64,000 nucleotides of DNA, from assembly GCA_003952965.2 (NCBI GenBank), contig CM025851.1, positions 32,981,440 to 33,045,439 of the forward strand, given 5' to 3'. Source of the DNA: Morella rubra. Taxonomy: Eukaryota > Streptophyta > Magnoliopsida > Fagales > Myricaceae. The position numbers and the translations under genes were made by a program. Positions 47,231-60,156 of this stretch are shown piece by piece. The number at the start of each line of letters is the position of its first letter. Within the stretch, counting starts at the first letter, position 1. The notes beneath the pieces were generated by a model that saw only the letters and a list, made by a program, of their open reading frames with translations, did not search any database and was not told where the DNA came from.

Positions 47231-47398
47231 TGTTTAAAAGTTGTTAAAATTGAAATTGAATTTGTGAATTGTTCGTTTATATTTTGATTATTTGATATGA
47301 TGAACACGTAGTAGACATGTAAATGTTGTGTATTTGAAGAGATTATACAGTTGGTGTCTAAAGTTTATTTTTCGTTTCGTTTTGTTTTTGTTTAGATA

Positions 47399-49772
47399 AT
47401 GGATAAGTTTTTGATAAAAAAAAGTCAGCCAGCGTGGAGTCGTCTAGTACTCCTACTTCTGATGCAAATACTAGTTCGAAAAGACCTCGTATTTTGTTTA
47501 GTCCAGATGATATTATTGCTGACCCAGGGTTACGTAAACCCATTGAAGAATATGATGTTGGGATTAGGGATCAAATTCGTAGAGAGTACTTGATCAAAGG
47601 TCCTTGTCAACCGCTTGGCCATAATTTTCCCAAGAAGCAATATGGAAAACAATGAGGGGTTTTAGGGAGTTATGGTTCAAAAATAATGAGTGATTGGAAT
47701 ACAGTGTGTTAAAGGATGCAGCTTATTGCTTGTGGTGTTATCTGTTTAGGCAAACTAAAGGAAGTAAGATTCGGGGGGGAGGTGTTTACATCTACGGGGT
47801 TTAGCAACTGGAAAAAAGCAACGGAGGTTTTTGCTGAACATGTTGGTGCATGTAATAGTGCTCACAATTATGCTAGAGGACAATGTGATACACTCAAAAA
47901 TCAGCGTCAAAGTTTGCCTTACATGTTATCCGCACACGGGAAGGAGTTAGAGGAGTCTTATCGCATTCGTTTAACAGCAGTTTTAGATTGCATTCGTTTT
48001 TCTTTTGGGGCAAGGATTAGCTTTTCGTGGCCATGATGAGTCCGAGAGTTCAATGAGGAAGGGAAATTTTCTTGAGTTGTTGGAATGGTACAGCTTACGT
48101 AAGAAAAAGGTTCGTAAGACAACTTCTTAATGCTCCTAAAAATAACCAAATGACTTCTCCAAAAACTCAGAAGGAATTGGTGAGTGCTGCTGCAGCGGAG
48201 ACCACACTTGCCATCATTAAAGATATTGGGGATGGATTTTTTTTCTCTTATGGTTGATGAGTCTCGAGATAATTCAGTGAAGGAGCAAATGGCAGTGGTT
48301 TTGAGATATGTAAACAAATGTGGACAGGTGATAGAAAGGTTTATTGGTGTGGAACATGTTACCGACACTTGCTCCCAATCTTTGAAAAATGCTATAGAAA
48401 ATTGTTTGCAAGACATGGGTTATCAATATCCAGATTGAGAGGTCAAAGGTATGATGGGGCATCAAACATGCAAGGTGAGTTTAATGGGTTGAAGGCGCTT
48501 ATTTTGAGGGACAATCCTTCTGCTACATATATCCATTGTTTTGCTCACCAACTTCAATTGACTATTGTCTCTATTGCAAAGGATAACATGGAAGTTTGTG
48601 ATTTTTTTCGTTACACTACTATTGTGAATGTTGGAGCTTCTTGTAAAAGGAAAGATGCACTTCGTCAAAGTCAACATGAAAGATAGTAGAGCGGTTGAAC
48701 AATGGAGACATTTCTAGTGGAAGGGGCAGAAATCAAGAAACTAGTCTTGCACGACCAGGGATACTCGTTGGGGTTCACATCACACTACAATAATCCGTCT
48801 CTTCATTATGTGGTCAGCAGTGTTGGATGTGCTTGAAAACGTAAAAGAGGATGGCACTTGTAGGGAACAAAAATCCATTGCTAAGAGTATGATGAATAAG
48901 ATGCAAAGCTTTGAGTTTGTATTCAATATGCATTTGTTGAATAATATAATGGGAATTACGAATGAATTGTCACAGGCCTTACAGCAAAAGGATCAAGACA
49001 TTGTTAATGCTATGAGTTTAGTGGAGTTGTGAAGCGTCGGTTGCAAGCTTTGAGGGAGATGGAATGGGATGCTTTTTTGGAAGAAGTTAAAACTTTTTGT
49101 GTGAATAATTATATCACTGTGCCCAATATGGAAGAGATTATACCAACTCGCGGTCGTCCAAGTCGTGGAGGGCAAACAATTACTCATATGCATCATTTTC
49201 GTGTGGAAGTGTTTTGCCATGTTATTGATTTGATCGCTCAGGAGATGGATTGTCGTTTCACAGAAGTAAGTACAGAGTTACTTCTTTGCATAGCATGTCT
49301 TGATCCAAAAAACTCATTCTCAGCGTTTAATCATGCTAAGTTACTTCGTCTTGCTGAGCTTTATCTAGAAGATTTTTCAGTAGCTGATTGTATGATTCTT
49401 AAAATCAACTTCACACCTACATTGATGATGTGAGAAATACTGATGTCTTTTCTGGACTTGATGATATTGGAGGTCTTGCTATGAAGATGGTTGAGACAAG
49501 AAAGCATGTTTTATATCCATTTGTTTATCTCCTCATTGAGTTGGCATTGGTCTTACCAGTTGCGACTGCAACTGTTGAGAGAGTGTTCTCTGCGATGAAG
49601 ATTATCAAGACTGACTTGCGTAATAAGATGGGAGATGATTGATGAATGACATTATGGTCGTATATATCAAGAGGGAAATTTTTGAAACTATAGAGAACGA
49701 AGCATTTTGCAACGTTTTCAGAATATGCAGTCTCGTAGGATTCAATTGCCACCTCTCAGTCTTAGCAAATAA
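47399..49772 (+). pseudogene. hAT transposase pseudogene, copy 2 (retains N-terminus)
   Basis: The leader intron (46433-47395) ends TTTAG, and the ATG at 47399 opens MDKFLIKKS. After a frameshift within about 20 bp, the frame gives SSSTPTSDANTSSKRPRILF and EYDVGIRDQIRREYLIKG, lost in copy 1. The zinc-finger, DUF4371-like and VERVFSAMK dimerisation segments follow as in copy 1, with shifts at several different sites (about 48000, 48120, 48230, 48400, 49430, 49640). Not functional, but the two copies together document the family's gene layout. Confidence 0.9.
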
Positions 49773-49958
49773 TATGGTACGTGTATTTTAATATTTTTAA
49801 ATGCTTTTAGTCCTTAATTTTCGATATTGTAACTTTAAGACACTTTTGCATTACATAAGAAAAAATTTTAGATGTCATTTCGCCTTAGGAATTTGCCCCC
49901 CCCCCCCCTTAACTAAAACTCTGGTTCCGCCACTGGCAGCAAGAGCTACCCCTCACAG

Positions 49959-49982
49959 GGGAGCCCATATCTGGGCTCCCCA
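49959..49982. repeat. 24-bp near-perfect palindrome
   Basis: ggggagccca, then tatc, then tgggctcccc. It lies just beyond the right end of hAT copy 2. Confidence 0.8.
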
Positions 49983-50561
49983 GTCTGCAGGGTGGCAGTG
50001 ACCAGGGAGGCCACGCGGCTCCTGATTTTTTTTTTTTTTTTTACTGATGTGGCTTAATAAAAATGACGTGACATTTTTAAATAAAATTTTATACACGTTA
50101 TTTTTTAGTTGATAAATAAGAAAATCCAGAACGAATTTTATAAAGTAGTCAAAATCCAAGAACAAAAATAGTGATTAACCCAAAACTTAATGCACTGCCA
50201 ATTAAACACACTGAGCGGGGAACACACATATAACAGAGAATTGTTTACTTCATTTTTATGTGTACGTATAACCCCCGGTCGGGATACGACGTGTTTGTAT
50301 GAAAAATTATAAAAAAAAAATTTAAAAGACTAAAAGCCCGTTTGAGGCAGTGATTTTAGCCACCGTTACCACTGACGCTGCAGGCTAGCCCGTCTGAGCA
50401 AGCCAAACACTTTTTAAAGTCAAATCGAATGGACACCATAAGATATACCAAAAAAAAAAATTGAGAGAGAATAGACACCACAGCACAAACTGATCGAAAT
50501 GATTACACTTCTCCACAAAATATGCAAAAACTTTCTTGCGCGGACCTGAGAGATAGATCAC

Positions 50562-50700
50562 CTATTTCATCGCTCTGACGTTGACGTTGACGTTGACTTT
50601 GAGTTTCATTTCCAAGATCCTGGCATGGCTGTGGCTCCTCCACCACCTCTATCCGCAGAGATTCTTCATTTAATGTCCCAGCAACGAAGCTCACTCCCTT
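50562..50700 (-). CDS. Possible further exon upstream of the repeated-exon gene
   Basis: Minus strand, open through LNEESLRIEVVEEPQPCQD and LGNETQSQRQRQRQSDEI to a donor-like TAG/GTGATC at 50561. The hexamer caacgt is repeated, giving QRQRQRQ. There is no ATG in frame (the open frame begins at GTG) and similarity to exons A-E is weak. It could be an unrelated exon or chance. Confidence 0.25.
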
Positions 50701-50771
50701 AGGGCCTTAGGCATGACAGCACCACTACAATAAATTCAGGCTAACTTGACCACAGATTTCGTAGTCAAAAG

Positions 50772-51861
50772 TAGGGCTGAACACTATTGGGCCGAAACCG
50801 ATTGGGTTGACTCAAAGTGGCCCGAAACTAATTGGGTTGACTGATTTTGGGCCAGTTCGGTTCGACGGTCGACCCAAAAATTTTTTATAACCGACTGGAT
50901 CGGTTCGGCCCATGGTTCTAAGTGCCCCCAAAACTTTAGGCCGAATCGAACCGAGGGTAATTTAGGAAATTTATGTCATTTTTTTTTATTTTTTTACATA
51001 TTAATTATTAAGTGGAAAGACGACGTCGTCTCTCTCCCTAAATCCCCCTTCACGTTTTTTTATTTCCCCCCGATGCCCCCCACTCACTTCATCCCTTTCT
51101 TTTCAAAATTGAAACTAACAACCCCCCACCGCTCCACACCCCCGCCGGTGTCTCTCTCATGCCCCCTCTCTCAGTCTCTCTCTTTATCTCACGCCTGCCC
51201 TCTGTCTCTCTCTCTCTCTCACGTTCTCCCTTTTTCTCTCTATCTCTCTCTCACGCCCCCTCGGCCTCTCTTTCTCTCTCTCTCTCTCACCCCTCCCCCC
51301 CACCGCAGCTCCTTGTGCGATGCCCTTTTTTTTGCCTTCAACCCCTCCAGATTAGCTTAAGAGCACTTGAAGAAGAGGCAGATCTACAGCGCACTAGCAG
51401 CGCTGCATCACAAATCTAGACTTCTAGTAGTTGATTACTGCTCCTTTGTTTCCAGATTTACAATTTTCCTCTCTCTCTCTCTTTGGTGGTTGATTGTGGA
51501 TGGTTGTTGTGGTTGATTGTGGCTATTTTTAGTGGTTGTTGGTGGCTATTTTTGGTGGTTGTTGGTAGTTGATTGTGATTTTTGATTTTCCCATCATCGG
51601 TAATTAGATCTTGTCCAAGTTCTTTCTGTACTTTTTGAGCTGTTTTTCATGTTCCGTTGGTGAGGTTACAAGGACAAGGTTAGGATTCTGCATTTGTGAT
51701 ATTTTTTTTTTATATCAATTTCTCTCCTTTGAAGCCTTGGAGAAGGCTATTCTTGAAGGCTCAGTTTGTCGACCGAACCGGGCCGACCACCGAACCTAGT
51801 CGGCCCAGCCGATTCTCAGTTGGAGCTGAAAACCAAACCAAGGGGTCGGTTTTCACCCCTA
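50772..51861. mobile_element. 1.09-kb non-autonomous element with TAGGG ends (hAT-like)
   Basis: The left end is tagggctgaacac and the right end, reverse-complemented, is taggggtgaaaacc. The flanks gtcaaaag (50764-50771) and gccataag (51862-51869) match at 6 of 8 positions, as expected of an aged 8-bp duplication. Subterminal regions are rich in gggccga, accgaa and cggttcgg. The interior is pyrimidine-rich, including (CT)n, then T/G-rich, resembling a leader and intron. No transposase. Confidence 0.65.
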
Positions 51862-52289
51862 GCCATAAGTATATATAGCTGTCAAAGAAGGTCCACACTA
51901 TTGGGTCGTCATTGCCTTTCCCTAACAACAAATACATCCAAGCTTCGTCAACTTTGCTTCGTCACGTAGCTTCGTTGAATTTGCCGTGTCAACGCGTAGT
52001 CGTTGCCTCTCCCTGACAACATATATCAAGACTATATTTGTTTACTAAAATTTTAGCCCTCTAAAATTTTAACACAATAATATAATTATAACGTAATCTC
52101 TCTCTATCAAATCATTACTTTTCACTATAAAAAATATAAAAAATTTAGTTAAATCATCTCTTTTTTCACTTTTTCACCAATTTCAATACCCAAAATTTTA
52201 ACCTCTCCAAAATTTTAACACTCAAACACAACCCAAGTTAACTTTTCACTTTTTGTGCTGCCTTCAACGCTATAATATCTTCTTACTTA

Positions 52290-52412
52290 AAGATAATAAT
52301 TATAATTAATTCAAAAAAACCCTATAAAGTCTAATTAATCTCTTTATTTATTATAAAAGGCCTCAACTTTAAAATTTTACCTAAGGCCCTAATTACCATA
52401 GAGCCGCCCCGG
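52290..52412 (-). repeat. Inverted copy of the CAGGGGC-end fragment at 4575
   Basis: Reverse-complemented, it starts ccggggcggctctatggtaa, then reads agggccttaggtaaaa and aggccttttataata, matching 4575 onward. Confidence 0.5.
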
Positions 52413-52742
52413 TCAACACTTTCAGATTGAGCCATTCAGGCTAATATAAAGGGATATCCATATCGATAATTCAGGCTAATTATCCTTGCTGCAGTATAAA
52501 AAAGCTGGACAAGTACGGCCACGGGCGTTTTGTGTTTAAAAATCAAAATCGCAGAATAAAATAACCTGCATACAATACATGTTGCCCGTGCAGTCGTTCA
52601 TTTCCTCGACTGCTCGCCTGGGCATGGGTGGCTGCTTGAATTGAGAGCTTGCAGATGTGTTGAGGGCTTCTAATTTAACAGAGTTCCCAGAAGGAAGTTG
52701 CGCCAGAAGTAATTACATGTATGTAGAAAAGAATATTGTATT

Positions 52743-55700
52743 CTAGGAAAACCCATTGACGAAACCTTTCACTGTGTTGATCTCACTCTCTTTAGCAACA
52801 ACATCAGCCACAAAGATGCTACCTGAGTCGCACCATCCACCTAGGAATCCCTTTTGTGGCACTGCAAACCAGTTACATGAGTAGTTGTGAGATGGCACTG
52901 GCCTTGTTGTGATATTTTGACAAGAGGCTGCGCTTATGTCCAGCTATAAGTGCAACTTAATTGATGTGGACTAAAAGCTAAGAGAGCCAAACAAATAGAA
53001 AGAATTGATTTTTGTTTTCACTTTCCTCGGGGAGAGAAATAGAATTTGAGATCATATAAGTGAGATGACATATAAAGGAGCATTATACCGGTACTCTAAA
53101 CACCCAATCTTGATCAAAATGGTTGCAAAGTCAGTTTCAAAATTTTCAGTCGAATCTTGATAATGAAGGCACGAAGTACCAGGCTGAATGCATGAACCTC
53201 AGGGATGAGAACAATCAGTAGTTAGGTTGGCCTGGTTCTATTCCTCACATATGTACAGTCAATTTCTAATTGTCCTTGCAAATGGACATACTGGCTTCAA
53301 CCAGATTGTCCAAACTGGATTGCGTGCCTGTCACTGTTAAGGAATATGAAACAGCTATATATAGCCTACCTCCTTTACATACATCCATGTACATACGTTC
53401 TAGCATGTTGAATACAGAAGTACGTAGTACCTTAGTGAAACCAAGCCAGTTCGAGTCCCCCCGAAATGAAAACACCTTAGTGTTTTCTTTCCACTGGCCA
53501 CAAAAGACCTGCAGAAAACACATTTGTTATATTGAAATTAGAGAGCATAATGAAAATCTGAAGGAACTTTAACAGTCACCTATTCAGAAAGACATCCATG
53601 CGAGCTACAAAGTGGCACAATCCCCTATCATGTTTATGCCTTTAGATACCTATGAAGTTCATACCAGAGAGAAATCCAAATACCCTTAAAGCTTATGACC
53701 TATACACTACCACCACCACCACAACCCTCTACTCCGACAGTGTCAAAAATCCAAGGGTTAAAATGGGCAAAAACAGAGAATGAAAACTTTAGAAGTATAA
53801 GGAGCTACTATTTCCCGTGTTTTCAGCATGTGCATGCTAACCAATGTGGTGATTGATGGATATTTCTACTTTAAATATGTTTCTTTATGCCAACAAGTAC
53901 CAAAACATATCATTCACCTGCAATAAAATACATCAAAGTAATTGATGAACCGAATTAACAACAAAATAAGAAATGAAGGGGATGATTTCAGCTCAAGTTT
54001 CTTTAAGACTAGTTACCTCATAGTCAACCCCTTGTATGTAGATATGGTCAGGGTCAATCGACGAAAAAGCCAGCCCGGTTATCTGCAGTACTGATAAGAT
54101 AAGAGTTAGCCCACCTGCAATTTCAAATCCAAAAAACCACCCCAATGATGGAACTGCTGTAGCTTCCTACTATAACAGTGGAACTAAGCAGAGTTTCTGC
54201 CCCATAAAAGTTGGTTTGAACTCTTTGCATTTCTGTTGTTAATCCTTCGTATGTGAACCAAGTCTTCACCCCAGTATTGTACGACAGCTACAAGCAAATC
54301 ATAGTAATCATTGACTGGGAATGAATCGGTTTGAGTGTTTGCTACTGACCGAGGTACTGGCCTTGTGGTCCCCTTGCCCCACAAGGAACCAGAAAGAAAG
54401 AATGAGTAGTTCTCCATGGTCCAGAATTTCTTTGAATGTGCATAATCAAATAACTTAACAAAGGAAAAATATCCAAAGCAACTCCGCAGCAGCAAATCCT
54501 TGAAACAAGTACATAAACGAAAAAGGGAAATACAATGACCTATTCACAGCTTCTCTCACGCATTTGCCAATTGTAACTTCCACAGAACTGTAATAATTAC
54601 GGATAAGAAAACAAATTCTGTAGAAAAGGCAGGAAAAATATCTTTGCATAATCAAGTAATTTCTCCAGAATTATGGCTCCTGCACTACACGTCCCCGACT
54701 ATTGGGGTTCCGACACTTTGTGCAATATACTATCAATTTCGTTACATTTCGCCCTCAACTACCAAACGTTTACACTTTGCACCTCAACCGTTAATTTGGA
54801 TGGAAATTACTATTTTGGTTCAATGAAATAACGATTTTACCCTTATAATTTTTTTATAATTATATTTTATGTGGGGTAAATTCGTTATTTCACTGACCAA
54901 AATAACAATTTCCGTCCAAATTAACGGTTGAGAGTGCAAAGTGTAAACAGTTAGTAGTTGAGAAGCGAAATGAAATGATAGAGTGCAAAACGTCAGAACC
55001 CCAATAGTCAGGGGGCGGAAAGTGTATTTTTCTCATAGTTAAACTAATATATAGGAGAATACCGGTTATAGATAAGAAGATAAAATCTTGGACAGTTCCA
55101 CGTGTTTGCTTCCATAATATATGGTAAAAAAAGCCCAAACAGTGACAAGGACCAAGTTAGAACAAGTCATTTTGCATATTCACTAACCTCATATTTTGAG
55201 CAGTGCACCCATCTTGATAATGATGCCCATCTAAATCCAAGATTTAAAAGCCAAATAAGGTTCTCATTTTGTGCAAGGTGTGAACATTTATAGCATTCTG
55301 CTTTCTGTTCAGAAACCACACGGAGCATTGGGAAAAGAAACATATACACTAACATGAAGAACAAAATTGACTTTTCAGTTCCACGCATCACCAATATATG
55401 CAGGTACTACTGATAGAAAGTACAATGAACAGCCTACAGCCTACAAGTAGTTAAGCAATGTCTTTTTTGCATTTAGAACAGTCTAATGGTGACCAACCTG
55501 CGAGGATCATAGACTGTCACAGTACGATCAGCACCACCCACCGCAATATTACCAGTTGAAGAACTGCAGACAGCATAGAAGACATCACCTGGGGAACCAC
55601 AGATACGGTGCAGACAACCGCCATTTTCTTTCATTCTTAAGTCCCATATAGTCAGCTGCAAAGTACTGACAGATGAAAGACGGCAATGCATCCAAATAAA

Positions 55701-58700
55701 GTGCAGAAGACCATAGCTCATGTTGACATTGAGGAGATTAAAATGTACAAATAGCACAACATTGTACCTGGCAACCTTCAGTGATGGCTAATATAGAATT
55801 TTCATTTGCAGGTGACAGATTTTGCATAAAGTTCAATGCAGATGGATACCAGAGTCTGGAACATTGCCACACATAACGTCCGGGAAGAAACATCACACAT
55901 TGGCAACAAAGCTCAAGTTAGTGGATTCTAGAACTGAGTGAAACGTAGCTAATACAACTAACAGAATCTTAGGTAATGACTGCGCCTTCTTCAGAAGAAC
56001 TAACAAAATCTGCAAGATGCTATGGAGAAAATCACCAAGGGTAGGCAAACTTAAAAGACTAGGGCAGATGCATAAGAAATCAGACGTGGTTATTGTTCAT
56101 AAAGTTGTACCCCTCCCCAGTGCAATTCTCAAAATTTTTGTATAATTTCATGCCCTATTGCAGTAAACTGAGGACGAATGGAAAATCCCCATCACTGCAA
56201 TAAGTCAACTTCACCATTCAAAATTGGTCACAGGACGGAACACTTAGAAGATCACACAATGGGGACTGAAATGAAAAAAGGGAACAAATAGTAAGGATTC
56301 ATACTGATCACATACATTTATTACTGGATGAAACAGTTTTGAGTTTAGCGGTAAATCAAGTCCACAATTCTATCATGTACTCACAGCATAACCCTCCAAT
56401 CTAAAAGATGGTATGCATATGCAAGTGGCAAGATAGTCCAAGGCTATTTGTTCACAGTTTTTATTCCCACACTCATCAAGGTTCATGTCATATAAGGAAA
56501 GTACTTGGATGCATGTAGTTGATTACCAAATAAAGAAAAAGGATAACAGGAAAAACAGCAGGGAAGACTAAATGCTGATTTATATGAGGGAAATAAAAGA
56601 GGACATTTAAACACCATACATATTACTTACGTACGTAATGTCCGGACATGGATATCCTGGTCATAAACATCAACAGTTTTGCAGAAGCTACGTGCCACAG
56701 CAGCCTGGAATGAGCCCAGTCAGCACAACAGCGACACCCGAAACATGGTCTCAGGAAAACAAGAAACACATACAATTTTTAAGGTCAAAATGGAGATAGA
56801 TGTTCAAAAGCTGAAAGGATAGAATGGGCCCAATTGCCTAAATTCTTCACTGAAAGGTTGAGCTGCATCTTTAAATAGTGTTTTGGATGATAAATGGCAA
56901 AATTAGAAGTTTGATGAGATGGTCCCAGACAACTGTCCAATTGTCTTATCTTATCGGAAAATACAATTGAGCCATAAATAAAATTTGCATCTGATACCAC
57001 GCTGCTTTCCAGTTGAATGCTGCCATTGGAAAGGAGCTAAACAAGTACCACTGAAACTCTGAGCAAAAATCAAATAAAGCAAAAAAGACAGAATAAAAGT
57101 GGAACCCTCATCACTGGCATTCTGAGCTCTAATATCAGATGTTGTCTCCGGCTAATTCTACAAATTGACATGCAAGATGCTAAATATCCAATATCCTTAA
57201 AGAAAGTAAACCATCAACTGTCCACCAAAATTATTATGATCAGGAAAAATGGAGACAGGAAAACTTGATATTCTAAAAAGGCTAACTTTTTCTAGTTTCA
57301 GGTTCCTGCTAATCGAACTGAGATACAATTTCTTTAAAGGATTAAGCATCTAATGAAATGAGTTAAGTAGACGAAAGAGGTACCATAGACCATTGGACTG
57401 GACTGAAACAGAGCCCTGCCCAACTGCCTTCACCAACACCACCATCTCGAGGCAGTACTGAATATATGAGCCGGTTAACATCTGAAATTTCAGCAGTATT
57501 ACAAGTGTTTTCTACCATTTAAAACAGCAACTCCAAAAATAGAAACACAGTGTAGTGTTATCTATTGCACTGTAATTCAATTTCAGCATCACAGCAAGTG
57601 TCCATAAACCTTGAAATGCAGAATGGTTATACCATTCTGATGAAAGTGTCCATAAGAGTTGAAAGTGTTCTGATGACTTTTGGCAGAATGGTGAACTAAT
57701 AATCAAATTACCCAAACTGGCAAGCTCTGAAGAAACCTGAGGCTCACAACGGGTATATTAGGCTCAAGTCAAATGCAGAATACCAACATAAAGGGAGGAT
57801 GAAAGAGGAGAGGGGAGCTATGTTTGATAGAAAAGAACATCTTTCATTACAGGTTTTCAAATATTTCAGTTTACTTGTTGGAAGGTGTGGGTGGCAGGCG
57901 CTACTTGAGGATGGTACCACAAGTCTGTATCCATCACCACTACCAACTTGCCATCAATAACCAGCTGTACCTTCCCCAAAAGAAATCTAGACATTTCTAC
58001 TTACTATGGGTTTGGCAATTCTAGTACATTACTTAGGTAGAAGCACCACTGGATTTCATAATCTTTCAATCAAAAAGACACAATGCTGCAAAGTTTCATT
58101 CATTAGAACTATTAAGATAATGAATATCAATTTTAAGGAGATCTACCTTCACCAGCAGGATCTAGTTTGGATACAATAAGGTGACCATATGAATCAACAC
58201 TTCCCAACATTAAGTAGCCAGTGCCTGAAAATATCACAACTAGAAATAAGTAGAGACAAATATATCAAGGCTGCTCCTACATTAAGATTCCTATAGAAAA
58301 GGAGATAACGTTATAAAGAAAACCTGCAATAACATTACCGAGGAATGGTATCATTTAATTCCGGATCAAATGGCCTAAATTGATGATTAAAAAAAAAGCC
58401 TAAATTGAAAAAGGTTCCACTAATTCATATACCATTATGAGCAACCATAATCTTTCCAATTTTCCCAAGCACATGTAATTAAATTAACAAAAGAAGGGAA
58501 TATTGAAAATCTAGTTCAGACTACAAATGACTCGCAGTTAGGTGAAATTACAACTTAAGTCTCCGTCTACTGAAACTTTACTTGATTTGGAGTAAAGTAG
58601 AATCATCGGTTTTTCGTACTCATTGACAGAATCTCCCACACAATTACACACATCGCATAAAATATAAAATTCAGTCCTCAATGTGGTTTAAAGTTTCATG

Positions 58701-60156
58701 GATGCGGCTATAGAACAGTAGTCCTTGGATTTGGATAGGAATAGCTCAATTTACATCCATTTGGAGGGTCAACTGAGGACTAAATTTTGAGTTTTATGCA
58801 ATGGGTTTGCATCAAACAGAAGAACCATCAGCTGGGGTGGAAAATATGATGATCTCACTTTTCTCCAACAGCACAGGGAGATTCAATGGCAGTTCCCACA
58901 GAAAGGGAGGTAACTTGAAACTATTCATAACCATAGGAAGATAAGCCATAGTTTGTCCTAAAGTCCATTACGTGATTTCTTCGACAGAATTGACAACATT
59001 TCCCTAACACAATATGGACACAATCTATTCCCTAAGAGTGCATTCTATCACCCAAGGTCCAGTAAAATAAAATCTAAGTGCCAATGCAACAGCCACTTAC
59101 TTTCAGTTTCTGCAAGCACTATGCTCTGAATTTCTGAACGATGGGGACAGCGGGTAACTAAGAAGAGTCCATAACCTTCAAGAAATGAGATAGAAGATGA
59201 CAGGCTTAACACATAAACAATAGAGTCAAACAAGCAAAGAAGCAGATACGGAGTTCACTCATCTCACATGTTAAAAAAGATCAAGACTTTATTAAAATGG
59301 ACCATAGCCCATAATTTCGTACCTGAGACAGCACAGGAATCAGAAGGCTTTCCTTTCCTTTGCTTACGAAAGAATCTTCCAGTGGTATCTAAAAGCCAAT
59401 AATACTAATAGATAAATTATCACATCCCTTATTATTAGAAGTGCTACCTCGCTCCACAGATCAAACAAAGAAATCACTTGGAACATATGCCAAAAGAAAT
59501 AAAAATTAATGCCTATGACAAACAAACAAGCAACCACGTTCCATTAGAATTATACCGAAGTCTAAAGTCTTTGCTGCTCCGCCCTTGACAAAATGATGCA
59601 CAAAGAATAAAGCCCCACCAGAAATAAGAATCCATTTCTAGTTGTTTGTCAATTTCTAGCTGTCCGTCCACAAACGTAAGTTCTTATTTTTCCTTGTGTT
59701 TCCCACAGGGCAGCAAAGAAAGTCAAGTTAACGCCAAAGTAAAACATTTTAAAGGCCAACCATCATAAGCACTTGAAATCTAACACAAGTTCAAAAAGCC
59801 ACAAACAAGAATTCCAAGTTAGCAGCATTTTTTTTCCTCTAAGCATTCCAAGTTAGCAGCTATTATACAAAAGTTCACGTGCAGCGTGTGCTTGTACCTT
59901 GAGTTTGTAAATGTGGCAACCGGAGGCGACGTAGGCCCAGCAAGAAGAACCGTCCTCGCTAACCTGGCCAACGAACAAATAAAACAAAATTGAACTCAAA
60001 AACTAACAGAATTAAATTAAACAACAGCAGAGAGCGAAAGAGAGAAGATGATACATGAAGGGCAAGACGAGTGGACTGGAGGTTTCCGGGAGAGGGACTC
60101 GGTATGAGGGTGGACGGCACGACCGCCTTCGTCAGACTCTTTGCCTCCAACGTCAT
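52743..60156 (-). CDS. WD40-repeat (transducin-like) protein, 13 exons, with frameshift(s)
   Basis: Start ATG at 60156 (MTLEAKSLTKAVVPST); upstream in frame only a TTG occurs. Exons: 60055-60156, 59898-59963, 59323-59388, 59101-59175, 58147-58224, 57384-57481, 56631-56704, 55768-55855, 55498-55655, 55188-55230, 54017-54082, 53431-53508 and a last one ending at 52743. All junctions are GT-AG and phases agree except at exon 4. Coding segments include RCPHRSEIQSIVLAE, GEGSWAGLCFSP, LTIWDLRMKENGG, GNIAVGGADRTVTVYDPRR and FRGDSNWLGF: a beta-propeller scaffold of about 370 residues. Exon 4 is 75 nt where 76 is needed, giving a stop after MDSS. The last exon probably starts at 52861 (CHKRD) and lacks one base before LGGWCDSGSIFVAD; an alternative acceptor at 52850 would restore frame. 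The biochemical role is not known to me. Confidence 0.88.
54672..55036. mobile_element. MITE-like foldback in an intron of the WD40 gene
   Basis: Two ~165-bp inverted arms share gactattggggttc, cactttg and tttgca, aaccgttaatttggacggaa, and attttggt with gaaataacg, around a short A/T loop near 54850-54890. It lies in the intron between exons 10 and 11. No target duplication was fixed. Confidence 0.75.

Larger units (their letters stand above)
46044..49935 (+). mobile_element. hAT transposon, copy 2 (3.9 kb), no target duplication
   Basis: Same family and structure as 24846-28774, with ends CAGAGGCGGAACCA and TGGTTCCGCCACTG. The 8 bp to the left (ctccacct) and right (gcagcaag) do not match, and the right flank is not the continuation seen in duplication unit 1. 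A deletion or exchange has replaced the right flank. Confidence 0.93.

Noticed and set aside
51073..51419. Two overlapping Pro/Ser/Leu-rich open frames
   Set aside because: They are translations of CT-rich simple sequence inside the TAGGG-ended element.
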